From: Epichloe hybrida
Taxonomy: Eukaryota; Ascomycota; Sordariomycetes; Hypocreales; Clavicipitaceae
Assembly: GCA_019022495.1 (NCBI GenBank)
Contig: JAFEKR010000015.1
Location: 868,001 to 932,000 of the forward strand
Direction of reading: 5' to 3'
Length of the DNA: 64,000 nt
The notes beneath the pieces were generated by a model. The model was not told where the DNA came from and made no database searches. It was given only the letters and a program-made list of their open reading frames with translations. Of this stretch, positions 26,266 through 38,355 are shown in pieces. A program made the position numbers and the translations under genes. Every line of letters starts with the position of its first letter. The stretch's first letter is position 1.

Positions 26266-26461
26266 TTATTGAAGATCGAATTCGAAGGTCTAGCTGCTTG
26301 CCTCCCCAACGGATAGCTAAGCAAAACTAGGGTATTAAATCGATTCGGGCTAGCTAGCGAGCTAGCTAGGGCAGGTCGGAAGGTTGAAAATCAGAAAAGA
26401 AGGTCGAAAATCGGAAGAAAAGGTCGAAGATAGAAAGGAAGGTCTAGGCCACAAGAAAAAA

Positions 26462-26724
26462 AAAGAGGTTGTAGCGGTCCCGATCAATCAATCTGACAAA
26501 TCTGATGATTTTGACGATATCAGACTAGTCAGATGACCTAGATCAATTGATCGGAACGAAGGGATCCGATCTAGCTGACCCGGATCGAAGAGGGAAAAGG
26601 TCGTAGAGGTCCCGATCAATCAATCTGACTAATCTGATGATTTTGACGATGTCAGGCTAGTCAGATGACCTAGATCAATTGATCGGAATGAAGGGATCCG
26701 ATCTAGCTAACCCGGATCAAAAGG
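26462..26724. repeat. 132-bp tandem duplication
   Basis: Two nearly identical 132-bp units: GGTCCCGATCAATCAATC starts at 26476 and 26608. Both contain TGATTTTGACGATRTCAG and GATCAATTGATCGGAA. Confidence 0.9.
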
Positions 26725-26865
26725 AAAAGAGGTAAGAAGCTGCTAACAATTATAATAATCGTACAAGGGGATAACCAGAGGGGATAATCGTAGAGGCAAT
26801 GTCAGGAGGGATTTATCATCGAATCCAACGGCGAGAGGTCTGACAGGACCATTCCCCGTTTCTCC

Positions 26866-27373
26866 ACTAGTTTTGTCAAGCGGAAAACAACACCCCAAAA
26901 GACACGATGCTAGCCCACGATCGCGAGTAGCTCTGGAGCCTACACACAACAAAGGGGTCGATTAACTTAACGATATCAATCACAACAACAGCTAGGACTA
27001 TCTTATCGTACAGAGATATCCTAGATCAAATAGTCTGTCAGATCGGAAACGGCGTTTCAATTAGAGAAGGGGGGGGGGGATTCTTCTTAATATATATTTC
27101 ACAATATCAGATCCAATATTAGCTGAAGCAAGAGTTAATATTAGCCGAAGCTATTAGTATTAGCCAAAGCAAAAGGGTAGGGTGAAAGTAAGAATTCAGT
27201 TATGCGTAGTGGCTCTCGTAGAATCTAGCTATATGTGGTCCCTTTATAGATTAATTGATCCTCTTGCCAAGATGACTAATATCGTCATCCCCTTGTTGTG
27301 ATATCCCTATCCTTAAGCCCTAGCACTTATCATCGTGATCGCGTTTTTGGGCGCGCATCTTAAGGCACACAAT
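26866..27373 (+). mobile_element. C2, unmutated copy of repeat C
   Basis: Begins with TTTTGTCAAGCGGAAAACAA and aligns, in opposite orientation, with C1 (13130-13592). It contains degenerate 20-bp units at 27100-27175, an 11-G run near 27069 and a GC-rich right part (GCGCGCATCTTAAGG near 27352). Homology with C1 stops where the 101-bp satellite starts. It is nearly free of RIP, unlike C1. No coding capacity seen. Confidence 0.6.
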
Positions 27374-28260
27374 ATACACCTTCTTTTTAAGAGAAAATCA
27401 TAAATATCTTAGCAAATAAGCTATAAAGAAGTTAATACTATTATTAGTAAGACCCACTTTAGACCCACTTTTAAGTATACTATCTTTTTAAGAGAAAATC
27501 ATAAATATCTTAGTAAATAAGCTATTAAGAAGTTTATACTATAATTAGTAAGACCCACTTTAAATCCACTTTTAAGTATACTATCTTTTTAATAGAAAAT
27601 CATATATATCTAAGTAAATAAGCTATAAAGAAGTTTATACTATAATTAGTAAGACCCACTTTAAATCCACTTTTAAGTATACTATCTTTTTAATAGAAAA
27701 TCATATATATCTAAGTAAATAAGCTATAAAGAAGTTAATACTATTATTAGTAAAACCCACTTTAGACCCACTTTTATATACACCTTCTTTTTAAGAGAAA
27801 ATCATAAATATCTTAGTAAATAAGCTATAAAGAAGTTAATACTATTATTAGTAAGACCCACTTTAGACCTATTTTTAAGTATACTATCTTTTTAAGAGAA
27901 AATTATAAATATCTTAGTAAATAAGCTATTAAGAAGTTTATACTATAATTAGTAAAACTTACTTTAAATTCACTTTTAAGTATACTATCTTTTTAATAGA
28001 AAATCATATATATCTAAGTAAATAAGCTATAAAGAAGTTAATACTATTATTAGTAAAACTCACTTTAGACTTACTTTTATATATACTTTCTTTTTAAAAA
28101 AAAAATTATAAATATCTAAGCAAATAAGCTATAAATAAGTTATACTATTTAGTAATACTTACTTTTAAACTTACTTTAGAAAATACCTCTTTTTTAAAAG
28201 AAAATTATATATAACTAGGTAAATAAGCTATAAAAATGTTAATTATATTATAAATAAACC
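27374..28260. repeat. 101-bp satellite array, nine units (part of F1)
   Basis: The landmark CTTTTTAA lies at 27383, 27484, 27585, 27686, 27787, 27888, 27989 and 28090, exactly 101 bp apart each time, then at 28189. Units carry GACCCACTTTAGACCCAC and AAATAAGCTATAAAGAAG. They become more AT-rich toward the right end. An inverted relative with a ~100-bp period is at 61780-62360. Confidence 0.95.
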
Positions 28261-28566
28261 TTATTTTTATACTTAATTTTTATTTATACCTTAAATATAC
28301 TATATTATTATTTTATAGCTTTAAATTCTTATAAACCTAAATAACTTACTAGCTTTTTAATTACCTTTACTAAAAAGAAATAAACTTTTATTTTTTAAAA
28401 GTATAATATTTATTTATTAATTCTAAATAAATAGATTTTATATTCTATTTTAAATTAATTAACTTTAAATAATATAGGCTTCTTAAAGATCTTTATATTA
28501 GTCCTTAATATAATTATTTAGACTGATAATATATTATTTTATATTAAATTTAAAAGTATATATAGG
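28261..28566. other. AT-rich spacer of F1, left of A3
   Basis: Very AT-rich DNA with no gene or repeat unit that I can define. Contiguous with 35375-35680 before A3 inserted, as shown by the ATAGG duplication (28562-28566 and 35370-35374). Confidence 0.6.
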
Positions 28567-28873
28567 TGTTAGAACAAAGGTAATATTAATCGCGCGTCGT
28601 AGCCGCAATTACCTAGCAGAAGCTTGGGCCGCGCGCGAACCCTACACGTGACTTACAACCTAGCACGTTAATTAGCTAGGAAATGTAGGGACACAAATGC
28701 GTAACCCCTTTTCCCTTTATATATTATAACTTCTAGCTTTTTACCTCTCTTTTCCTATAACTTAATTAATTATAATAATAGATAATATAGCCTAGAATAG
28801 ATAATTAATAATAATACTATTCTTTAGGCTTATGACTATATTATATTAAATTTAATACCCTATGAATCTAATA
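28567..28873 (+). repeat. A3 5' LTR
   Basis: 307 bp, from TGTTAGAACAAAGGTAATAT to AATCTAATA (the final CA is now TA). Confidence 0.93.
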
Positions 28874-28890
28874 CTAATTAGTGGTTACCT
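28874..28890 (+). promoter_or_regulatory. A3 primer-binding-site region
   Basis: CTAATTAGTGGTTACCT follows the 5' LTR. Less mutated copies read CTGATCAGTGGTTA here, and family B has the same bases. It is not the usual copia initiator-Met site. With the LTR end it forms a palindromic core (CACTGATCAGTG in B4). The primer tRNA is not identified. Confidence 0.55.
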
Positions 28891-29344
28891 TTATAGATAA
28901 CCACGTAGTCTTTAAACACTATAGATTAGTAAGGTTAATTAGAAGAGGTAGCTTATCTAATAATAACTTACCTTATAAAATAGGAGGGCTATGTTTAATA
29001 ATAAGTTATGCTAATAGAAAGGTATAATATAGCTCTCTTCTTACTTTAGTATTAATATCTATATCTATATAGACTCCTAAACAACAAAGAAAGGTTTAAT
29101 ACTAGTAGCTAAGCTATCCCTTATCTTTCTTTATTATATATTTTATTACATATTTAAAGTTAACTGCCTTGCCTTATAATCTTTTATATCCGAAACACGT
29201 TATATAATTATAGTTATACCTCTTTTCTTCTTATATTATAAGATCTGCCTCCCTTAATTAATTAGAATATTAGATGTAGCTAAACTGTCTAGGACCTCTA
29301 GTTAATTTAGAGTTCCTAGCAAGACTAATAGCTATAATAATACT

Positions 29345-32300
29345 ATGGAAGGCGTTAAAACAGGAGATAATAATAAATACCCTAATAAAGGAAAAACCCC
29401 TATTTACACTAACCTATACCCTTATATCTTTATAGGGCTTTAATAATATATTATAGAAGAACTACTTTAATAAATAGGAAGTTCTAAATATAAAGAGATA
29501 ATAATACCTAAGGAAATTAGTCTTTATATCCTTATAAAGACCGAATAATATAAGGAGTAAGGGTTATTTAGAAGAACACTATTCTTTAAATTTAGTAATA
29601 ACTTCTATAAATAGTTAAGGGATAAGTTTATAGAAGAAAGAGACCTTTTATAGAACGGACTTTAAGATTATCTTCTTTATAATAGAGTGTATATAACTAT
29701 TAGAAGAGGCACTAATATAGTAAATAACCTTAAAGAAGTAGTAAACTAAGAAGAATTTAGATTTTAAACTCTTAAAGAAATTAAAGAGGCTAGGAAGAAG
29801 TATATAGGCTTCTAAAAGAACTTATAGAATAAAGAGTTTTTTTATAATTTACTAGATAATAGTAATATTAGAACTAGGTAACCTACCCTGTCACCCTAGT
29901 TATTAGTATAATTACTATTAAAAGGATTAATAAGCTAGACTCCCCTAGGAAGACTAAGTTAATCCCCTCTAGGAAGGCCTAGTTAATCTCCCCTAGGAAG
30001 GTTAATTAACCTAGAGTTAAGACTGCCTAAGGATACTATTTACAAGCATCCGTAGGTAACTCCCTTGCTTATACTTTCACTAGAGGTAAGTTAGTAGTAT
30101 TACCCTAGTAATACTACTAATAATACCCCTAAGCAAGAGAGTTACTAATAGAGGTAACCTATGCTATCTAGGGCTAGTAGTGCCCCTATTAGTATAGCTT
30201 AAAGAGCTATAATTCCTCCTTCCTAATATAAGGAAGAGGAGGATTAGAGGGAATAATAAGCCCTAAGGGTACTACTTGTAAAGCTACCCTCTTACTTCCT
30301 AAAGACCTTACTACCCCTTTTATAAATATAAAGGGAAACACCTAGAGAACCCCTATAGACCTAGAGACCTTTACTAAAGTAAATTATTAACCTATCTAAG
30401 GTATACCCTAAAGAATAACTCTATAGTGCTAATAACTATAATATCCTTAAATTAAAGCTTTAAATATTCTATAGAAAGTATAAGTTACTTAATATCTAGC
30501 CTAAATAAGCTAGTTATACTTTTAAGGTTATGCTTAAAGGCAAAGTATTATAATACTATATAGACTACCTCTCTAAACCTAGATAACTATAAGATTTCCC
30601 TATGCTTATTAGCTATATAAGAGAACGATTTAAAACTAAGGATATATAGTAAAGATATTTGCTAGAGTAAAATAATACTTCCTTATAAGAAATAGTAAAT
30701 AATAACCTAAGCAAGTTAATGATTAAATGCTTTAATAAACTTATAGAAAGACTAGCTATCTTATAATAAGTAGTGCCTAAAGTAGGCTAAACTAAAAGGG
30801 CACTCTAGAATTAACTTATTAGAGCCTATTATAGTATTCTAGAGTGTAAAGAAGTGATTATAGATCTACTAGATAGACTATAAGAGTTTTGTAAATAGAT
30901 TAGAATAACCCTTTGTCTTATTAAGGAAAAGAAGAAGAACTATTAATAGTTCCTAACTAAAGCTATAACCCTAGAGTAATTCTAGACTAACTAAAGATAT
31001 AATAGGACTAGAAAAGAGACCTAATACCCCTTAAAATTATAAGGAAGAGGAGGTACTCCTTATATAAAGAAGTGCTATATATATAGTAAGGAAGGATGCT
31101 AGTTATCTAAGCACCCTAAAGAGAACTGTAAGAAAGCGTTTTAACGCTTTAAGAATTACTACCTTACGGATTTAACTAATAACTTATATTATTCATTTCT
31201 TACTTAGTATAAGGGAGAACACGAGTCCTAACCCCCTATTAATAATAAAATCGCTTAGTATATAAAGAGCATTAGATTTAATAATAGCCCTAATAATATA
31301 GATAGGCTAGTACCTATAAGCTTCTTTACTTATAGAACCTAGATTAATGGCGAAAGAATGGTTTAATTCCTAATAAGGTAAGTAGCTTATTATAGTCTAA
31401 GTAAAGAAGACCTCTTTTAGCAGGAACTTGTAAATAAAGCCTTAGTGACGTTTATATTAGAAGATTGCTATTCCTATGTGATATTCTAAGGGATTATGCC
31501 TGACACGGGAGCCGTAAAGTTCTCTACAGTAGGGCACCCTTAATTTCTTGCTTTATAACGTTAGATACCTATATTATAGCTTAATAAATTAATAGAGAAG
31601 AAGGTATTAGTTAGATTTAGCGCGGGAGACCTGATTATTACGCTTAGAGCAGCTAATGTGCTTACTCCCTTTAGAAACATTCTCTTTTAGGTTATCCCTA
31701 TAAACACTCTATTTCTTTTATCCCTTAATAATATAGACTATCTAAAGATTAATTTTAATATCTCTAAGAACACGCTGTAATAAGGAAATATTAAAGTCCC
31801 TATTATATATAAATAGGGCTATGCCTAGATGCTTCTTATATAGAAAGAAGAAGCAGTTACTTAGAGCTACCTTATAGAAGGCAAGCTATAGTGATTATAT
31901 TGCTACTTTAGACATCTATTAATCTAACGTTTACACAAGGTTCTCTATAGATTAGGGTATAACGTTAATATTAAAGCTATTAGGGAGCTAATAAGAATCT
32001 ACTACTAATGCTAAATACACGTAGATAGCCCTAATTACTTTAAGTTTACCCTTAAGGATAAGTGTAGCTTAAATTATAAAGTAATAGTAAATATCTTTTA
32101 CCTAGATAGCAACCGCCTTACACTCCACGCTATAGATATAGCTATAGTATTTAATATAGTGAAATTCCTTAATAATATCTCTATAAAAATAACCTAGGAA
32201 GCCCTCTAAATGTGCTAGATTAATGCTTACCTAGGCCCCCTGGATTTCATTATTATAGACACTAGAATAAACTTCTATAGTAATAAATTTAGATAATTTA

Positions 32301-34700
32301 TAGCTTTAATGTTAATTTTAATTAAGGAAGTCCCTATTAAGGTATACTATAGCATAGGGAAGGTTAAAAGGTATTATAGGCCGCTTTAAAGAGCCTATAA
32401 TATAATTAGACATAAATGCCTTATAACACTAGAACCTATTACCCTTTAAATAGCAATTAAGGCCCTAAATAACACCGCAGGCCCTAATAGCCTTATCCTA
32501 ACCCTCCTTATCTTTAGAGCCTACCTATACATAACAAATAAGTCCTTACTATTGCCTAATATTACATAGTATGTAATTATAGTATAGAAGGCTACTAAAG
32601 AGATTAAGAGACTCCACGCTATCTAGAAGGTTAATAAGGCCCTTACTAAACGTAATAGCCTAGATACCTTGAAGACCCTTAGCCTACTACTTAGATTAAA
32701 GGTTAAGGTCTAGTAAGAAGGTAAGGGATAGGTAGGTCTATATAAGCTACTAGTAATTACTAGAGAAAGCTATATACTTAATATACCTAGAGGCCTAAAG
32801 ACCTTTAGGTTAATATTTGTTAAGCCTTACTATAATAACCCTAGTGTAAAGAAGATAGCAAAGACTAGTAAAGAGGAAGGAGAAAAAGGGTAAGAGGCCT
32901 ATAATAAGAATATAGTGCTACTAATACTACTAAAGTAAGGACGCGGAAGGCTATAGAAAAACCCTCCTATAATGCCTTAAGGTACTAATACCTTCCTATT
33001 AGTAAAAGAATATAGTAACCTAGCTCTTATAATTAAGCTATATAAGGAAGGAATTATTAAGACCCCTAGTAAACCTTTTAAGCTATTAATAAAAGCGGAA
33101 ATTAACGCCCTAATTAAGTAAGGTATATTTAAATTTATTATATTTGATAAGGAAAAACATAGTAGAATTTGAATCTTTAATTCCTAAATTATTAATAAGA
33201 TTAAAGGTAAGATAATAGAACCCTACGAAAAGTCATGCCTTATAATCTAAGGGTGTGAGAATAAAGGGAAATAGGCTATTCTTACATAGGCCCTAATGAT
33301 TTAACGCGCGAGCTAATGTCTTATCCTTATAATAGCCCTATTAGTAAGATTAAGGAAATTCCTTATCTAGCTAAGAGATATCTATTAGGCTTATATACAG
33401 GCCTGTATATTGCTAGAGTGGCTAATCCTAGCGCGCTTGCTAATTTAGATATAGTATCTTTACCTGCCTAGTATAATCTTAAGGGTTATAAAACCCCTCT
33501 ATAGGCTTGCAGAGGCAGGAACACACTAGTGGGTTATATATTATAAGTATTATAAAGAGAACCTCTCGATAGAAACCTCTACATATAATCCTTACTTACT
33601 TATAACTACAAAGGAAAGCCCTAACTTTACCTACATTAGAATATAGACTAATAATATAATTAGCCTCTTAGATAAGAAGTTCTCTAAGAAGGAAGAGACC
33701 TAGCTTACTATAGTAAGCTTTAATATAAAGCTAAAGCAATTCCTAACCTAGGACTACCCTCTTATGTTTAATAGTGGCATTATCTTACTAGAGAATAATA
33801 CTATTAAGATCTAGTAAAAAGGGCAGAGTAATAAGTTAGAGTTAGTTTTAATAACTAACTTAAAGCGCAAATATATTAAGCAAAGGGCCTGAGGCGCTTA
33901 TATTACCTTAATCTGCTAACTAGAGGCTTGCTTTAACCTATCTATTACTATATAACACTAGGAGCTAACCCTAGAGGATATAAAAGCCCTTAATTACCGC
34001 CTAAAGTAGTAGATAGATTACCTAGAGAGAGATCTAATGTTTATCCTAATTAACCTTAAGAAGATAAAGCTCTTTGCCTTTATAGATAGATTCTTTGCTA
34101 ATAACTAGGACCTATTCTTATAACTAGGATATGTACTTATCCTAGCGAACGAAGACTACACTAATAGTAAGTTTATAATTAAAGGTAATATTATACACTT
34201 TAGCTTAATAAAGAGTAAGAGAGTCACGTAAAGTATGCTTACCTTAGAAGTCTACGGCATAGTAGCTAGTGTTAATATAGCTTACGTAATTATAACTACC
34301 CTGAACTTAGTTACTAACTAACTAAAGCTCCTAAAGATCCTAGTTATTATATATACGGATTTATACTCCTTATATAAGTGCCTTATTAAGCTTAGTATAA
34401 TAAAGGAGAAATACCTAATAATTAATATTATAGCCCTTTAATAGTTATATAAACGCTAAGAACTCTGCGAGATCTAATGGATTAACAGAGAGAATAACCT
34501 AGCTAATGCCTTTACAAAGGTATTACCTAATAAGGCCCTTAAGAGCTTTATCTTAACTAACTAGATAACTATCTAGATAGAGGGATAGGTTACCTATGTA
34601 TAATATATATATAGTAAGAGGAAAAAGGTAATCCTTTAGGAGGGTAGCTATAGGGATAAGATAGTAATACATAGGGGATCTACGCCCTTATAGTTAATAT
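29345..34700 (+). pseudogene. A3 Gag-Pol polyprotein, RIP-inactivated
   Basis: Former start ATG intact at 29345 (MEGVKTG). Gag ends with a CCHC zinc-knuckle remnant near 31066-31130 (KCYIYSKEGC...KHPKENC, one Cys now Tyr). The protease box PDTGA is intact at 31499-31513. Integrase: His/Cys region about 31905-32015, Asp near 32103 and 32256, and the GKVKRYY block near 32360, where catalytic Glu is Lys. RT follows from about 33100; its catalytic box, TDD in this fungal copia lineage as I know it, reads TNN at 33647-33655. RNase H starts near 34080 (FIDRFFANN). More than a hundred TAA/TAG codons interrupt the frame. The end is approximate. Confidence 0.88.
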
Positions 34701-35044
34701 CTCTAGTAGCTATAATTATGCTAGCTTACTAGGCCCTCCTAGTGGACTATAGATATTAATAGTAGTGTGTAGGAGGATAAAGGTATTGCTAAGGAGGAGG
34801 AAGATGTTATATATACGCTATAGTGTGGTATATGTGTTGTTTTAAGGAAAGAAGGGATTTAGAAGGACTTACTTATCCTTATATAAGCTTATAGGCTAAG
34901 CGAGATTATTATTTCCCTTTTATTAGTAACTATATACCTAGATAAGCTATGAGTTTTTTTTCTTATATTCCTTATTAATTATATTCTTAATTTATCTTTC
35001 CTTTTTTATTTCTGCGATTAATATTACATGTTAATAATCATATT

Positions 35045-35062
35045 AAAAGAGAGAAGTTTTAG
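35045..35062 (+). promoter_or_regulatory. A3 polypurine tract
   Basis: AAAAGAGAGAAGTTTTAG immediately before the 3' LTR. Confidence 0.8.
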
Positions 35063-35369
35063 TGTTAGAATAAAGGTAATATTAATTACGTGTTATAGCT
35101 ATAATTACCTAGTAGAAGCTTAGGCTACGCGTAGACCCCACACGTGACCCACAACCTAGTATGTTAATTAGCTAGGAAATATAGGGACACAAACGTGCAA
35201 CCCCTTTTCCCTTTATGTATTGTAACTTCTAGCTTTTTACCTCTCTTTTCCTATAACTTAATTAATTATAACAACAGACAACGCAGCCTAGAATAGATAA
35301 TCGATGACGATACTATTCTTCGGGCTTACGACTGTATTACATTGAATTCAATACCCTGTGAATCCAACA
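35063..35369 (+). repeat. A3 3' LTR
   Basis: 307-bp partner of 28567-28873. It ends GTGAATCCAACA and is less mutated at the 3' end than the 5' LTR. Confidence 0.93.
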
Positions 35370-35680
35370 ATAGGGTATTATTTAGTAAAATAACCACTTA
35401 GGTTAAATAATATAATATTAAATCTTAGAAATTAGATTTATTAGTATTTTAAAATCTTATAATATAACAAGAAATTCAAGGATTTCTATTATCCTCTTAA
35501 ACCTATATAATATACCCTATACCCTAATATATAACTAATAATCTAAAACTAAGGAAACTTAAATAATTTATAGTAAATAAACTAAAATAGTAATTAAATT
35601 AATGCTAATATTAACTTAATAAAGAAAAATCTATATAAAATTATAAGATCTTAATATACCCCACTTTTATTTTCCCCTAA
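35370..35680. other. AT-rich spacer of F1, right of A3
   Basis: No gene. Its reverse complement resembles 61085-61260 in F3 (shared words AAAGTGGG, AGATTTTTCTT, TTAATATTAGC), which ties F1 and F3 together as one family. Confidence 0.6.
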
Positions 35681-35844
35681 CATTACATTTGTAATGTTTG
35701 TAATGTAATGTAATGTAATATGTAATAATTACACATTACATTACATTACATTACATTACATTACATTACATTACATTACATTACATTACACATTACATCC
35801 AAACCCCAAATATTACATTACATTACATTACATTACATGCTCTG
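35681..35844. repeat. F1 terminal TGTAA/TTACA pentamer array ending in GCTCTG
   Basis: Array of CATTA pentamers with two orientations meeting near 35715-35735 (hairpin-capable) and an interrupting linker ACATCCAAACCCCAAAT near 35797. It ends GCTCTG (35839-35844), the reverse complement of the CAGAGC found at the same place in F2 and F3. Copia B3 sequence starts directly after, so 35844 is a real element boundary. CAGAG-type ends are typical of hAT DNA transposons; that assignment is inference. Confidence 0.75.
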
Positions 35845-38332
35845 GTAACAATACTCCTGAAATGCAAAAGAAGAACCTCGTAATAGTAATAGGCAAATAT
35901 AGGAGCTTAATTAGTAGCAAAAACAATAAATTAGTAACGTTCCTTTTATAGTTAAAGATAGCAGAGAAATCTAGACCTTCTATAAGAGTAAAGGCTACTA
36001 GTAATAGCAAGGCTCTAACTATTACCCCTAAAAGACCCTAAGAGTATAAGTTACCCTTATGCCTTTAATAGCTTACTTATAACTTCTCTAGTAATTAGAA
36101 AGAATCTATTAAGCTAAATCCAGAGACTACTATATAGCTTAAGCTTAATAACTAGATTATAAGATTTATTAACCTTAGTAAGCATTAAGGTTAGAGAGAT
36201 AATAACCTATAGAAATCATTCTAAGAAGACTTTAAAGGCTAGTCTAAAGACACCTTTAAAAGGGCATCTAAGGATATTATTAGAGAATTACGTAATTCTT
36301 TATAAGATTATGGCATCCTTATTAGGCAAGGCCTAGGATATTTAATCCTAGCATTACTTAAGGAAGTGCTTTATTAAACCTTAATGCCCCTTTAGTTATA
36401 GGAAAGATTATAAGAAAGACTACAATCTTCCAAACCCCTAGAACCTTAACATTAATAGCCCTAATAACCTACCCTAGAAATTAACCTTTCCTAACCCTAG
36501 AGATTACTTAAACCCTTACAAGAACCCCCGCGATAATCCCTATTATATTAATAGCTCTATCTAGATAATTATTATTAAGAATAACTAGTGGACTATTATT
36601 TATAATAAATTATACCTTTATAGTAATTCCCCTCTGAAGATTAAATCACAAAGAAGATCTCGGAGCTTACAAAAATATATAAGGATAGCGACCGCTATAG
36701 TGAAAAGCTATATAACTTCTTAACGCTAAAGATCACGCTCTTTAAAACTAAGTGTAATAGAATTAACCTTCCTTAAACACATTATTAGAAGGCTTTCCCT
36801 ATTATATTAATAAGTAATACTAAATAATACTTCCTTAATTACCTCTTTAGGAATAACTATTCCTATAAAGAGATAATCACCTATATTTATTAATGCTTTA
36901 AGATAGAAAGTAACTAGTAATTCTATTACTACTAATAGAGTAGCATAACATTAAAGAATATAATTAAGAAGAACCCTAATAAAAGCAAGCTTAATTGCCT
37001 TAAGATTATATTATTAACCCTTAAGAAGATTTACAGAGAACTATACCCTACTAAAATAGTAAATACTAAGCTCTACAAGCAGGCCTTAAATACTATAGCT
37101 AGTATACCTAAATATTAGATAGTAAAATACATATACTCCTTAGGCTTTAAAAGTCTTGCTAGAGACCTTTATAAGGTAATTACTATTATGGAATTAAATA
37201 AGAGGCCCTCCTAATACCTTTAGTACTAATAAGGAGACCCTCTAGAGGCTATGTTTACTAATTATTAGTACGGATAGCGATTATCCCCCTGTAGTAAAGG
37301 AAGTTATTATAGATAGAGCCCTAGGCTAAGCACTAAGCGCTACTTTATATGTAGTAAGAGCGGCTACTAGTTCTTTAATTACTTTACTAAAGAACATTAA
37401 AAGAAAAAGGACTACTAGTAGGCTAGTAAAACATATTATACACCCCCTTTAGAGAAGAGATTCTAGGCATTCCTTGCCTCCTATAAAGGGTAGGATAATA
37501 ATAAGCCTAATAAAGGCTTAGGTTATAAGTAAGAATTATATCTTTTAGCTTACATAAAAGCTAAAGATAATAATAATAATGTAAAGGAGCTACCATTAAT
37601 AGCACACCTAAGTATTACATAATTCTTCTACTCTAGTTTACAAACTAACCATAACGCCACTAATATTAATAGCCTTACAACCCTAAATAATTAAGCTTTC
37701 TAACACATATTCCTTAGGTAAGAGCTTTACAAGCTATAAGAGTATAATAAAGGCTTAATTTGCTATATCTCTAAAGAATGCTATTTTAAAGAGGTCTTTA
37801 GAGGGATTATACCTAATACTAGCGCTATAGGAAAGTTAACTATAGAAGAGGCATAAGTAAAGGCTCTATTAAGATTAATACCTTTATTAAAGGTAACCCC
37901 CTACGAACCCCAAATTATCATATTTAGCGCTAGATTAGTAATTATAAGAGAAATCCTTTATATACCTATAGAACTTAAAAAGCTTAAATTCTACATCCTT
38001 AATATAGCTACCCCCTTTCTCTTCTTAATCACTAATATAGATAAAATATAAGTTAAGATTAATAACCTCGCTAATATACTTATCTAAGGTAATAAGACTA
38101 TACCTATTATATAATAATAGGGCTATCCTTAGTAGTTACTAAAAGTAAGAGAAATAGTTACCTTCCACCTTTCAGAAGGAGATATCTATTAATTATATTA
38201 TTAACTTAGTTACCCTTCTATTTAATAACTTATAAAGATCCTTTACTAAGCTAGTTATTGTTAAAAATAAGACTTATTTTTAGCCCTTTTCTAGTTAAAG
38301 AACCTTCTTATTACTAGCTTGCTTTGCAAGTC

Positions 38333-38355
38333 TGACAGCTGCACTGCAGCTGTCA
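38333..38355. repeat. perfect 23-bp palindrome in D
   Basis: Two 11-bp arms, TGACAGCTGCA and TGCAGCTGTCA, around a single C. A further GGCAGCTGTCAATGGCTGC follows at about 38370. It is also conserved in the D fragment at 60887-60909. Confidence 0.9.

Larger units (their letters stand above)
24761..26865. mobile_element. C3, GC-richer tandem-repeat island without RIP
   Basis: Starts with TTTGTCGGGGCAAAACAAC, resembling the C2 terminus, and ends where C2 begins. It is visibly richer in G+C and CpG than its surroundings, with no C-to-T excess I can see. It consists largely of tandem repeats (20, 42, 143 and 132 bp, listed separately) rich in GATC, TGATC and GTCAGA words. No protein was recognised; minus-strand frames at 25124-25357 and 26743-26952 follow repeat units or cross the C2 boundary. 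It could be a non-autonomous element, a satellite or part of a larger unit. Confidence 0.5.
28567..35369 (+). mobile_element. A3, full-length Ty1/copia LTR retrotransposon, RIP-degenerated
   Basis: 6,803-bp plus-strand family A element, inserted in F1. LTRs 28567-28873 and 35063-35369 (307 bp each); target duplication ATAGG at 28562-28566 and 35370-35374. This copy gives the clearest view of the family: leader, single gag-pol frame in copia order (protease, integrase, RT, RNase H), polypurine tract, LTR. Confidence 0.96.

Noticed and set aside
26743..26952. Minus-strand 69-codon frame
   Set aside because: It crosses the C3/C2 boundary at 26866, so it joins two repeat units by chance.
35681..35838. 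Telomere repeat
   Set aside because: The pentamer CATTA is not a TTAGGG-type telomere unit, occurs internally in both orientations, and ends in CAGAGC as in F2 and F3.
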